Source: Hirudo medicinalis (lineage: Eukaryota > Annelida > Clitellata > Hirudinida > Hirudinidae). From it: 54,820 nt of DNA. Location of the stretch: assembly GCA_011800805.1 (NCBI GenBank), contig MPNW01000229.1, positions 107,512 to 162,331 on the forward strand, in the 5' to 3' direction. This document shows positions 11,892 to 24,500 of this stretch, in pieces. The notes beneath the pieces were generated by a model. It was not told the origin of the DNA and ran no database searches. It worked only from the letters and a program-made list of their open reading frames with translations. Both the position numbers and the translations under genes were made by a program. Position 1 is the stretch's first letter. The number at the start of each line of letters is the position of its first letter.

Positions 11892-13367
11892 ATGAAGATT
11901 ATGGAAGAAGGCGTGGTCAACAATGACGACGATGAGATCTTGCAGCAAGGGGACACCAAGGACTGTGACTTTGGCAATTACATCCAAGATGAAGACTATA
12001 ATACCTCGCCCGATTACTTTGGCGGTTACCTCGAAGAAAATCAGACGTTGTCGAACGAGAAAGACCGACCGAGGCGCGTCTCAAATTCCGTAGAGGCATT
12101 GGTGAGACATTTCAAGATATTTTTCCCGAAAAGTAAAAAATCCAAGCATTCAGTCCAGTTGCAACCAGAAGTTCAGCAATCTGGATTACGTAGTTTCAGT
12201 TTTTCGGATTCAAAGATCGGAAAAGAGTTCGAGCACTTTACCATGGGGCACGCCGTGGACTTCTTCAATTTCGACACAGAATACATCGACGATAGTGCCA
12301 AATCTGACACTGCACCGCCGTTGCACTACAGCAAAAGGTCGAGGTTCATTGGAGACGAAAGCATTTTTAGAAACTCAGGCAACCAAGACAACCCGGATAA
12401 TCAATTCAATTCATTAACCAGTAAGGATGAAACGGAGACTCCTTTCTCTCAACCTCAAGATGATGTTGAAGAAGTACTGCCAAGAGTGCCCTCAGTAGAA
12501 GGAACAGATCAAGGAAGGAATGAATACCTCTTACCAGATGATTCTGATCAATCTGCTACTGAGGAAGTCGGTCATTATCAGAACTTCTCAGACATGAATG
12601 ACGAAGAAGTTCCTGTCGCTTCAGACTCCACAAATGAAAGCACGTACAACCTGATAACAGATAATTTTAACGAAACTTCTAACAATTTCTCAGGCGATTT
12701 TGATGCAAGTCACGATGATCCAAATATTTACAATCCAAGTACATCTGGGCAAAGCCAAAAAGCCGTGTTTGAGTCAGATAATGTGGACCAAGAAGCTGAA
12801 AATCACGGAAGTCCATATGATTACAACCAGGACGTGTCGGATGGCAACCAAGGAAATATGTTTGAATCCGAAAATGTTGATGAAGAAGATCCATATTCAA
12901 CCGATAATGTGGACCAAGAAGCTGCAAATCACGGAGGTCCATATGATTACAACCGAGACTTGTCCGATGATAATCAAGGAAATATGTTTGAATCTGAAAA
13001 TGTTGGTGAAGAAGATCCATATTCCACTGAAAGCCCACACAATATCCAATCAGGTTCGATCGAGAGATTTAGAAATTCGTCGTACCTTCAGGAAGACTTC
13101 GACAATCTTCCCGTGAGCACAAAGAGCCTGCCGTCTCTTATAGAGAAGATTCCTCTGCCTCCTCCTATTGATCCCAATCGTCCTTTGGTGAGAGACGAGA
13201 AACTAAAAGTTTACCGTAGTGCCGTCGATAACCCAAAAGATCTCAAGAGAGGATCGTCCAACTTCATTGGCAAGGCCATGAAACGAATTTCCAGTTATTT
13301 CAGCCTTAAGAAGGAGAAACCGTGGAATGTTGACCAAGATTCAGGCGTTGAATTGAGTAAATTTTAG
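11892..13367 (+). CDS. Acidic Asn/Asp/Ser-rich protein with tandem 42-residue repeat (unrecognised)
   Basis: Open frame of 491 residues from ATG 11892, preceded at 11877-11884 by TCTCTAG, a likely 3' splice site, so a 5' non-coding or coding exon may lie upstream. Not recognised. Visible features: an acidic N-terminus; a basic patch near residues 57-90 (RPRRVSNSVEALVRHF, FFPKSKKSKH); a long acidic Asn/Gln/Ser-rich middle; two near-identical 42-residue units at about residues 296-379 starting DNVDQEA and carrying HG.PYDYN, GNMFES and EEDPYST; then a conserved-looking proline segment (KIPLPPPIDPNRP) and a basic C-terminus (FIGKAMKRISSYFSLKKEKPW). No signal peptide, transmembrane helix or cysteine cluster. 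AATAAA at 13466-13471 closes the gene. The middle is probably disordered; the terminal basic segments could bind partners. Confidence 0.72.
   Translation: MKIMEEGVVNNDDDEILQQGDTKDCDFGNYIQDEDYNTSPDYFGGYLEENQTLSNEKDRPRRVSNSVEALVRHFKIFFPKSKKSKHSVQLQPEVQQSGLRSFSFSDSKIGKEFEHFTMGHAVDFFNFDTEYIDDSAKSDTAPPLHYSKRSRFIGDESIFRNSGNQDNPDNQFNSLTSKDETETPFSQPQDDVEEVLPRVPSVEGTDQGRNEYLLPDDSDQSATEEVGHYQNFSDMNDEEVPVASDSTNESTYNLITDNFNETSNNFSGDFDASHDDPNIYNPSTSGQSQKAVFESDNVDQEAENHGSPYDYNQDVSDGNQGNMFESENVDEEDPYSTDNVDQEAANHGGPYDYNRDLSDDNQGNMFESENVGEEDPYSTESPHNIQSGSIERFRNSSYLQEDFDNLPVSTKSLPSLIEKIPLPPPIDPNRPLVRDEKLKVYRSAVDNPKDLKRGSSNFIGKAMKRISSYFSLKKEKPWNVDQDSGVELSKF
12777..13028 (+). repeat. In-frame 126-bp tandem duplication
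   Basis: Two units, 12777-12902 and 12903-13028, differing by a few substitutions and no indels. Being in phase, each codes for 42 residues of the acidic orphan protein. This looks like a recent coding duplication. Confidence 0.9.
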
Positions 13368-13465
13368 GAACTTGTGTGTTAAATTAACCGAGGTTTATAT
13401 TACCCATCAAGACTAAAGCGCAAACATTCGTGATATGTTTAATTTTTACAAATGCAATTGTTATA

Positions 13466-13471
13466 AATAAA
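13466..13471 (+). promoter_or_regulatory. AATAAA poly(A) signal of acidic orphan gene
   Basis: AATAAA about 100 bases after TAG 13365-13367. Confidence 0.6.
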
Positions 13472-13479
13472 ATAATCCT

Positions 13480-14625
13480 CACTGTTATGTTTTGGAATTC
13501 ATCTCCTTTCAAACGTTCGTCTTCCGAGTTCAGTTTTAAAATGAATATCAAAATATATGAAGCTTTAATCAGCTAATGATAGTGATAATGAATCCTAATA
13601 TTATTATAGTGGCGCATTTTCCAACGGAACTTCAAGAGAAACTTGATTCTCCTTAAGCGTCATCGCAAAAAACTTGTATTTGATTCTGAATGAAAGAACA
13701 AGAAGCGAGGACATAATTGCAGCTTTTTCCAGGGGTCAAAACCCTCGCATAACATTGCCTTCTCTTCCAAATTACACCAAATTAAATTAAATGAGATGTA
13801 TGACACAAATTTGTCAAAAATAGAAAAATAACATAAACTACATTTGATTTATAAAAAGATTTATGCAAAACGTTTTTGCATTGCAATTTAGTCATCTTAA
13901 GAATATTCCATTATAAAAGCACTGGCTGTAGCATTACAATTTAACAATTTCAAGGATTTAAATGTTCTTCTATTCGCAATCTTGAAAGGACTAATAAGTC
14001 GAATTTAATTTTTGAAGATCTTTCCAAGCGAAATGAGTAAAATAAATTTTCATTTTAATAGCTGACTCAATAATTTTCCATTCAAATATTTTGAATATGC
14101 TCGTCTTAGACATAGAAATTTTTATGGACGTAAAAAGTTACTTTCAGAGGTATTTCGTGAAATAGCTACGAGTGCTATAAATACATCAACAATTTGTAAA
14201 TTATTTAAATTTGTATTAGATTCAAAACTAAATAATTCATTACAAAAAGGAAGATTACCAGTTTTCTTTTGTTTATATTTTTTCTTTTAAAGAGTTTGAT
14301 GTGGTGCCTCGCATGTAGCAGTAGATTAAAAAATGATGTTTTAACGCATTAATCTATTGATGTAGTATATGATTTTAGTGTTTCGATGCCGATGTATTGT
14401 AACATTCCTGGCCGAGTGACAATACATTTTGCTTCCCAAGTAATCAGTGCCACTGCTGATGCATGAGGCTATAAATAGGGAAATACCCACACTTTGCTCA
14501 ATTATTGCCTAGTATTACTGTTATTTTTGTGATCTACCGTATGTATTTTTGCTTTTTCCCGAAAGGGTCATTTTCAAGCTTTTTCTAAGCCTATATCAAC
14601 GACTGCTCGTTCAATATATTTGGAA
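13480..14625. other. Intergenic, with TATA-containing upstream region of the PI3K subunit gene
   Basis: No coding exon seen. AT-rich to 14400. At 14470-14477 a TATAAATA box is followed by a pyrimidine-rich CACTTTGCTCAATT stretch 20-35 bases downstream, suitable for a start site. That would leave a 5' leader of roughly 125 bases before ATG 14626. Confidence 0.45.
14470..14477 (+). promoter_or_regulatory. Candidate TATA box (TATAAATA) of PI3K regulatory subunit gene
   Basis: Perfect TATAAATA, 149 bases upstream of the start codon. Spacing to an initiator-like CTCAATT near 14497-14503 is typical. Confidence 0.45.
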
Positions 14626-15475
14626 ATGTCAAGGCCAAGTGTGAAGTGTTACTTCGCTAGATTTACATATAAGCCACAGGCAGGAAGAGACTTAAATTGC
14701 ATAGAAATCTTACCTGGTGATGTACTGGAAGTGAATAATGCAGACTTTGATCCTAACCAAAATGGTAGGTTGAGTCTTCAATTCAAAAACCTTTACCAAT
14801 CAGCCAAGTCATTTTTTTGTTCAAGTTTGCAAAGCTTTGCAAAAAAGCATTTTTCATTTAAGATGGTAGTAACCAATCTTAAAGTTGAGCACTTTGAAAA
14901 AGTGATGATAACACTCTGATGTTCTCGATAGAATTACTAACGTTAAATGATATGTAATAAATATTAATGCTCATAATGCTCAATAACTTACTTTTAACTG
15001 TAATTTCAGGTTGGATCTTTGGGAAAAATAGAAGAAGCCAGGCATCGGGATTCTTCCCATGCAAAAAATTTATTACATTTTTGAGTAGTTTTGACACCGA
15101 TCTGACCACAGTTTCTGTCGATCCACAAGAAGGTAAAACCTCTCAAGAAAGACTCTCAATTAAAGTGTTGAAATTTATATATAGGCAACATTTTTATTTC
15201 ACAAGTTTTATGTATTTTTTAGCCTATTGCTTTTAAAATGCAATAATGGCATCTCGTGGGATAAACTCAAAAAATCTCCGAGTCATTCGGAGCTCAATAT
15301 TTATGAAATCTATTAATTATTAGTTACTAAAGTTTAATCGGCTGCCGATCCAAAAAGTGCAAGCTGCAGCTCTTTGACTTTTCATTGAAGCCGAGACAAT
15401 GAGATACAATAAGCCTTATGAATTAATTATTATTATTATTGTTATTATTATTATTATCCTTATTATTATTGTTAC

Positions 15476-15512
<37 letters not shown>

Positions 15513-18500
15513 GTTGTTGTGGTAGCTATTGCTACGAATGAATGATTAAATCAATTAATAAATCTCCTCCAGACGGCATCGTTGGAACAGACTCGAACCC
15601 AAACGAAGCATTTGCTCTGAGGATCGAGAGAAACTTCAGCTGCTTAATCCAGCTCGTTCTTCCTTTCCGAGCCCTGACGGACGAACTGAAGAGGCTCCTC
15701 GTCTCGGAGAACGATGGAAAATCTTCGCCGGTAGCAAACCTGTCGCCGGACTCTCCGAACGATTTCAAGACGGTTCAACTTCTCGTCAACTCCATGAAGC
15801 CCACGAGAATCGAACCTTCCACTTTCAAGGAAGTTTTCGATCGGAGCGGCGGCCACAAAATCGGGAATCTGTTCGAGCGGAACGGACGTTAGTCCGAGTC
15901 TATCACTTCGAACTTTTGCTCTAACGAGGTCTAATTTTAATCGAAGTGGAAAGTTTAAGGTAGCATCGACGTGCCTGTCGATCCACAAGTTAATGTTAAT
16001 GTTTATGGGGCCATCGGAACAAAATAGTTTTAATAGGAACTGAGATTTCTCAAAAGTCAAAAATTGGTCAGAAAAGTATCAAAGCAGGAGTTGAGGACAT
16101 CATCAATAGAAACTGATTTCAATAGAAACTAAGCCATAAACTTCTGCCTTACAGACTGGTGGTCTGATTGCAAATTGGTTGTCCGAGGCTTTAACATTTC
16201 TTATCCTAGATTTTTATTCTTTGAGAAAATTTAATTAAAGTCTTCGAGACTCGAAAACATCCACTTAAATCTGCAAAAAAAAGCAAATTACTTTCTCATT
16301 TCAACAACTGCCATGAAATGAGTTTTCACGTCAGCTTTTCCTCGTTCTCATGCAACCTTGCAAAAAAAATCACAGCCAGCGTTCTCTCGAACGGATCGTT
16401 ACTTCGGATTGTTGCATGTTTCGTAACACGACCTACTTACGAGTTTGTAACCCGAAAACCTATTTTACGTGATTTATCACAGCTCACGATGTTTGAAGTC
16501 GCTCGCTATTTCTCTCCTTCATAAACAATTTCATCTTCCTGGTAGTCCAGCTTTCCCCTATTCTCCTTCATGCATAAATCATAGGTGGTCATTCAATTCC
16601 ACAAGTTGTTCCTTGCATCGTTTATGACTCTTGCTACTTGTTTGCTACTTATTTCCACGAGATCTAGTTTCAACGATCGGAGATGATTCCAGTCACAAAG
16701 CAATATACTTTGCTCTGTAACATCTTCCCTAGAGCTAGAAAGTGTTTTATTTTTGTGAGGACGATAATCTTCTAAATCTTCTATTCGGTCCTGAGTTGGT
16801 TTTCTGAGCCATGGGATGTTCTGAACACTTTGAAGATAGATTGTATTCATTAATCGTGTTTCAAATTATTTCACAATTAACAAAATACAGCAGTCATTTT
16901 AAGATTAATTTTGAATGCCTTAAAAAATTGATCGAAATTGTTCAACCTTCAGTGCTGTTTCCCTTACAAGCGTTCGGACTTCGGTCGTCCGAAATCTCGG
17001 CCGTCGCCTCTGCCTTGTCGTGGATCGTCACAAAAACTGCACGAAATCCTCCAGGAGAGTTGAAGGAGCTGGAAGCTCGTGGAATCGAATTGGTGGCATG
17101 TTTATCTAATCCGGAGAAATCGAGCCTCACCCTGTATTATCATTCGCACACTTTCACGGGACTATCGAATCTTTTGGTGAGTGATTGGTTAAAATAATAA
17201 CAAGTAAACAATAAAAATCATGAATGATGACTAATGCTAAAGGAACAATCACATGTTGTCGTACTTGCAAAGGGCAGCACATAAACCGCTAAACACCTCT
17301 AACACTATGCAAATAGCGCTGTATAAACTATCATGGATGGGAGTACTATCATGGGCAGCATTAAATTTGAAATTCCAAGCCTTCAAATTAGCTTAGTGAT
17401 TCCCCTCCAAAGCTTTAAATTATATTAAAAAGCATTTTTGGACATTTTCCGTAGACTTTGTTGCTGACGCGTAAAATAAAGATTATCGTTTGGAGAATGG
17501 TCAAAAACATCATCAAGACTTCGGGCTGCGTCGACAGCAAGCAATCCTTAGAGGTGAAATGGTCGGAAAAAGACGAATCGCGGCTTCTCAACTACCTGGA
17601 ATTCCTCTCCTCCTCGAATAATGGTTATCTCTCTTTTCTAGCTATTTCGATCGTTGACCTGCTGGCCTGATAAGTGATGATGCATAGGTTAAGCCTTGCT
17701 AAAAACCAGTCCTTGAATGCACGACCTGCAAAATTCCAAGTTGTGGCACTTCAGTGATTTCACAATCATTGCCCATTAAGATATTTTCAGCTAATTTGGA
17801 AGCATTTGATTAATTTATTTCACCATTTTTTTTTATAAAACTTTAAGTCACTATTTTCACTAAAGTTGCATAGCTAGGACTTTAGAAACGTCGGAAGAAT
17901 TCCAGCTGCCAAAAAATCCGTTCACCAAAGTTCTGCCAGAGTACCATTGAAACCATGGTAAAAGCCTCTCTGCAAGGACTCTTCCTGGCAATTAAGTTTC
18001 TTTATGCGCATCCTGCAACGTGTACTTTGTTACCGTTAAAGTGATCGCTAATCGGCTTTTACCGATCCCTCAGTTTACACTCGGCTTTATTAGATATTTT
18101 ACTGTCAAGGTCAATGCTCAACGCAGACGACTCGAAACTCGAAAGATCTGTTCATTCTCACTTTATCCTCGTTACTCGTTACGGGATCTTTTCGTTACGA
18201 TAGCAACAACACTAGCAACGTTGAATCGACCTTAAGACTTCAGAACGAGAAGAAATAACAAAAAAATGTTTCTACGTTTCACCTGAACGTCGTGAATGTA
18301 TGATGATAAAAATGCACCGGGATTCCAATCAACTAGCTCGCATCGACCGACCGAGGCTCACATCACGAGTCTTAAGAAGTTTCTCGTGCGAACCTCGGAC
18401 GGTCCCGATTTCTGATCGCAAGCAAAAAAAAAACATGACGATTAGATGTCAATCATGTCGGCAATTTTTCACCTCGTCCTCAAGGTTCTAATGCCGAATT

Positions 18501-21500
18501 GACAGCTTTGAACCGAAGAGATCCGCGTTCGTTTTTAATCCGTGACTGGCATTTGGAGTCGCCTTTTCTCGCGTGTATTTTATCTGTACCTTTCTAATCG
18601 AACAGAAAAACTTATGCATCTTTCGACAAAATCCGAAAATGAAGACGATAATAACCTTATCTTGATTTGAGTCTGTTCTCGCACTCAGTCTAGTCCTCTC
18701 TCGTATGGACTACTGCAACTCTCTTCTGTGTGGCACTACCGCCTCTCTTACCCATTCCCTTATCCTTACCCATTTAACGCACCCAAAATAACCTAGCCAA
18801 GCTCGTCCTCCTCGATCCCAGCCTTACCATCTCTGAATACCCGATGCAACCGAACTGGTTGCCTATACAACCTTCGCATCATCTTCAAAATCTCCTTAAT
18901 TACTTATCGTAATCTAGCTGCATCCAACCCATCCCATCTCGTTCATCGCTGCCAAATCCCTGACCACCGCATCGTTCATCCTCCGCAATTCATCTACACC
19001 ATCGTCAATCCAGGCTTCTCCTATGCCTCGCCTGCCGCTGGAACGATCTGCTGCCCCTATCATTCTCTCAGCCAACACTCGAGCTCTTCAAGCGTCAGCT
19101 GAAGACTCATCTCTTCAGGATAGCGATAAACCAAGAACCAAGGCACCTCTGATGCTATGCATAAGATGCCATATAAACGAACTATTATTATTATTATTAT
19201 TATTATTAATTGATCATTTTAACTTTAGCCTTTCCGCTTCCTTTCAGCTTGACCTATTATAATATCTAGGACAGAAGCAAAAGTTACCTCAATGTTTTAA
19301 GTCGACAGCGCGCAGCTATCGAATTTTTAAATAAGGGAAAAATTTTTAGCCGACTCATTAGTTGATTCAAGTGCGAGAGCTAAATTTGGTTTTCCTTCAG
19401 CTCAGGTCAATAGACACCACTTGGTTGGGACGTTCTTCGTAACCCCAGTCTTCTGCTCCTACTGTTAGTTGTTTTTATAAATTTTTGTCTGTCGACATTC
19501 TATGACATTTCACTCACCACTCACTTGAAAGGTTCCGAGTACATTTGGGGCTGTGGAGACGTCGGGAAGAAATGCGAAGGTCAGTTGAATTCAGTTTGTT
19601 TGAAGTCGTCTGAAGCATTGGAAATTTATGAAAATGAGGCACATTGTTTCATAGAGAGACGAATCGTTTTTGCGATTCAATGCGCATCAATTCTGGCTTC
19701 GTCGTAAGGACACCGCGAAACCTAGAGGAGCTGACCTGGCCGGGCGCACGTAATATAATCACTAGGCAGTCGATCACGTAAGCCCTTTCGCGGTAACTAA
19801 CTAATGCTCTCGAATGAAACGACCGAATATCTTTCGATGCAACTCAAATCGGAGTAAAATTAAACGTAATATCTGGATCAGAAATATTGCAACATACTTC
19901 CACATCAGAGACCCGTGTGTTCGATTCTCGGAATGTTCTGCCAGATGATGCGAATGTGAAGGACGCGTGCATGCTGAGCACCGAGCTATTCTATAATTAG
20001 TATCGTTCCAAGGCCGGGAGCTGCCATTGGTTCGTTTCTGGTTCAGCCCCGCCTTCGCGAGTAGCCTCGTTTTTTAAACGATTCGGGTCGCCCACATTTT
20101 AAGATTCACGGTTATTAATTTTCGAGAGTAAAGCGAATGTTTTGTCGTGTGTGCTTTTCAAAACGCCATTCGTAGCTAGACTTTTGTGGCTGCCGGCTAA
20201 GCATAGGAATCGAGAGTTTTCGAAATCTAAATCTGAGAAATCGTTTCGAGAGTATATACTCCATTGCATCCTCCGACTCCGACTCTGGATCGTCTGGACG
20301 GGTGTATCCAGTTTATAGGAGGCGAACTTTCGTCCACAATACTTTGGTCTCTTCGATGATATAAAAAACACGCCGATTGGTTGTCTCTGTAAAATAGCAG
20401 GAGCGAGTACGTCCGTGTCGTAGCCGCTAATACTCTGAGCCCGTTTATTAAGTTGGCTGCGAATGTACTACACGCGTTCTTTCATTAAGCCTCGTGTATA
20501 TATTGTCGGGTCTGGCAACAAATCCGACTATCTTGCGCCAATCTTGCTGACGATCGGATTGATTCGAGGGAGGTTTCTGAAGGCGTGACACTTGGGAAAA
20601 GTCGAATAGCTGGATAGCTATACTCGAGATCATTCGCGGCCCGATCGGCTGGATTCTTCGATCCATTTTTGGAAGCTCTTGCTCGGGGAAATGTGAGCCA
20701 AGTTGCTTAAATTTATGGACTTTTACTCGTTTTACGATGAAGCGATTTTCAGTTGACTAACGTCGATAATTGTCAGAATAGGACACCGACGATTGCTCAA
20801 CCAGCGGGTATATTCATTAGCATTCTAATTAATTCAGATGCGAAACTCGAGTGACTAAACGGAAATAGAATTTCGTGGGTAACACGTAAAGAGAAAAAAC
20901 TCGCCGAGATTTAAGTGGCCTCGTTACTGATTTCAGATTGCGGCTCTTGCTTTCACAAGACTTGCACCTACCAATTGGACTTCTTGTTTGGCTCCTGCTG
21001 CTTTGGAAGCGAGGTTCGACCTGGACGTGCGTCTGCCACCTGCGAATCTCAATTGGTATGTCGAACGACTTCATCGTTAGTTGTCTGCCTGAGATCCAAA
21101 AAAGTTATCTTTAATGGTCCTCGCGATGATGGATTTCGAAGAATGCAGAAATGTAAATTGATATTAGACTGAGAATATTGTCGACTAGATCCGTGCAACT
21201 GTTTGTTAACGCCTTAAAGTGTTTGCTCTAAGTAAATATGTCGATGGAAAATGTTCTGCTTTGCTTGTTATTATCTTGTCTCTCTGAGGGTAGTAGGGCT
21301 GCTAATCACCTCCGAACGAAAGGACGGGGTGTTTACAACAATTTTGAATAATTTTTGCAAGCTAACAAACTGGGTAATCCTTAGTAAGGACAACCCTTGT
21401 CATACTTGTCAGAGATTTGTTGAATCATTAGGTTGGTCTTAAAGATGATTTTGCATGGTAAATTGGTTCACCTGGCCCACATTTCCTGGATTGAATCTCC

Positions 21501-24500
21501 ACAGGAAACGGCAGATCAAAAGTTGCTTCTCGAAATGCTGCATTTGTCTTGGTAAATGTGGCTCATGGGCAAAGAAATTTGATATTTATTTTTATGCCTT
21601 TATGACTGGTTGTTTTGCATTCATTAAGACTTCTTAATCTTGGGGAATCTCAAAGAATTTGTTGATGAAAGTTGAGGAATGTTCTGCAGTTGAGCCTGTG
21701 GTTGTCATGAGAAAACTAGCCACAAATTAAACTGATTAGTGGCCAAAAGTTAAGAACATTTTACTTCCTTGTGACTGAGATGATGGATTAATACCTATTG
21801 CATTATGCATGCTGAGCTTGATGACACAATAAAAATTCTCTAGCTACGGTTCAGGCCTTGTTTTGAATTGACCTTGTAAAATTGGAAGTCTTTATTATAG
21901 ACTTTCAAGCTTTTAGACTTCAAGTAAATTTCCTTTGCCACATTTCGAACTTCATCGAGGAACCAGAGCTTCTCGCAAAAAGTTAAAAATCGTCGCTTCT
22001 AAACTTTGACACGTCATGGGACTTAGATTAGATACTCTGGTAATGCTGTTGTCAAAACTAAATGGATTTTTTGTTTAGGCTTATTATTGATATTTTAATT
22101 ATTAGTTATATATTATTTGAATTATTGATTTTCACTGTGAAAACAGTGACATCTGCTTAGCTCTTTTTTAAAATATTGCTTTCTTTTACGACAAAACTAG
22201 CTTTTTTTAAACCGGCTTCTCAAACGTCAAACTCAATTTTTATCATTATAATTAATTGTATTATTTACGTCCTTCAAATTCAGCCGGCTACCCTCCCTCA
22301 AAGAACTGGGCTATTAGGACGGTGCTCCCGCAACGGGACTCGAACCCGTGCTGTCGCCATGAGGCGGAGTCTTAAACATCGGACCGTGCGGGGGCACAAC
22401 GCTCCTCGCTTCCAGTAGCTCTCGAGTTTAAAGCCCGTACGTGATTTAGGAAAAGGTGAAAGTTGGTAAAGTTTAAAATTGAAAGCAGCACAGTTGACCT
22501 AAGAATGGCTTAGAGAATGACGTGTGCAAATTTCAAGTCGCTACCGTTCACCGTTCGGGAGGAGTTCTTGGGACGGACAAACGTACACTTGCACTTTCTG
22601 TTTTACATTACAAATAGGTTTATTAGGTTTCAGAATTTTAAAATTTATCAACAGCAGGTTTTTGAAGCATTCCGACGATGTAATCTACAATAGTTCAGTA
22701 CTTTCTCTTTGGATGTTTACACACTTTTTCTTAAGGATTTTGGGTTTTTTTGCATTATTTGCTGACCTCTTCAGAGAGTTTATTTCAGAGAGCGATCGAT
22801 CCAGAGTTCGTGTAAATATTTCATTATTTTTAGGCCCTTCTTTCTATTTCATGAACATTTTATTATTAGAAATTATTGCAATTTATTTTATTTTTTTTTA
22901 AATTTCCTGAGAAAAAAAATCACTATTCTCTTTTTAAGGTTAAAACGTAGAGATGAAGTCAAGGAAGGATATTGTAAAAATGAATGTTCAGCATTTTTTT
23001 TTAAAAAGATACGCCGACCAAAATTTTCGGTGCGCAGTTCGACGCTCCGCCGAGTCCTTGAGCGAGGGAATAGCTGGTCCGAGCATATTATCTGCCATTA
23101 AAAATTTGTATCGTTATTTTTACGCCATTCAAGGATTTTTATTAAAAATTGCGAGCGATTCAAATGTAATGGTCCTGTGCGAATCAATGCTCGCATTCAT
23201 CCAATTTGAGTGCCTGTTCACTCTGTTCCTTGGCTCTATGAGATCTAGAAATGAGCGAATTATCAGTGGCTTTCCAAGTACAAATAAAATAGAATTAAGA
23301 TGTTCTTGTGGAGAGTGTGATATGCATCTAGAAAGCAAACTGTAATATAATTGTTTTGTCCGAAGATGCAATGTCCTCACAATTTTGTACTGCAAAAAAT
23401 TCCACATCCTTGTGACATTTTATAATCAGGTCCAGCATTTTGTTATTAAAAACATCGCTTTAAATAAATTTAACCTCGAGCCTTTATAAATTGTAAGAAG
23501 CTCAAATGCCTATTCTAAACTAACTGTAGCAAGCTAACTGTTCTGCTGATGGGAACAACAAGTCTCTAGATTAGCAATGATAGTTATGACTCCCAGATTT
23601 ACAAAGACAGTGTTGCCAAAGTGGTTTGATAATTAGAAAATGAAGATGTACCCAGACGAGTACGAGGTCAAGAATTGTAGCTTTTTTTTTTAAGTCCGTG
23701 TTATTCTGAAGGTTGGTGAAACACTAAGGAAAGAAGTTTGAAGATTTTAATTACAAAAGTAATATTTTGAGAAGATTGATGAGGTCTGATTGATATTATT
23801 TTGGGAGAAGTGAACAGCGATTCTAGATTCTAGATGGTCTTCAAATGATACGGTCGGTCGGGGTTCTTGTTTCATTGCTTGATCTAAATAGCACGTACGT
23901 GTATCCCTTTTTTATTGTGCGGATGCATTTTCTCAAGAATGCCACTAATGAAAACAGGAAGTCGAATGAAAACCCCTGCTTGAAAATTATTTTGCAAACG
24001 CATTTTATGCGATTAAATCCTACGATGTTAGGCATGTAATTTATAACCCGAGGTAGCTAATTGTTATACCTGGAAAATACAATGATTACTTTCCTAGCAT
24101 TCATTTCTACTTGAAAACTCCCATGATTCTTAAAATAAAAATGTCCAAAAAACCTCTTGTACCTAATTCTGATGAAGATAATTGGCGTCTGCAGTGAATG
24201 TAAAAGTTCAAGGCCATCCTTGATGATAGGCAGGCATGTAAGCAATTAGAGAGGCTGTGCTTTGTGTTTACTACTCATTGATCCAAAGTGGACAGCCACC
24301 TTTGACATCCTGTATTGAATCCTGCTTAATCAGTTTGCTTCATCATTTAGAGTAAGCTCTCTCATCCTGTTTATATTTATTTGGAAAAATATTTTTTTCT
24401 TTTATGAGGAATGTCGAGTAATTACATTACATTTCCAATGTGAATTTTATTTTGTAAAGACCAATTTATGAGTAATTAAGTAGAAAACTTAATTTGTTAA

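Noticed and set aside
12679..13116. Open frames on other strands/frames across the 126-bp duplication
   Set aside because: Shadows of the acidic orphan reading frame created by the tandem repeat.
18300..18491. Open frame containing CQSCRQFF, at first a candidate for the first half of the C1 domain
   Set aside because: The exon at 19401-19463 supplies H-X12-C-X2-C with correct splice sites and phase; this frame has neither.
22313..22396. Possible functional tRNA gene on the minus strand
   Set aside because: The T arm is perfect but the terminal stem is too long and mismatched, the A box is poor, and the sequence continues into a body shared with another copy, so it is a SINE.
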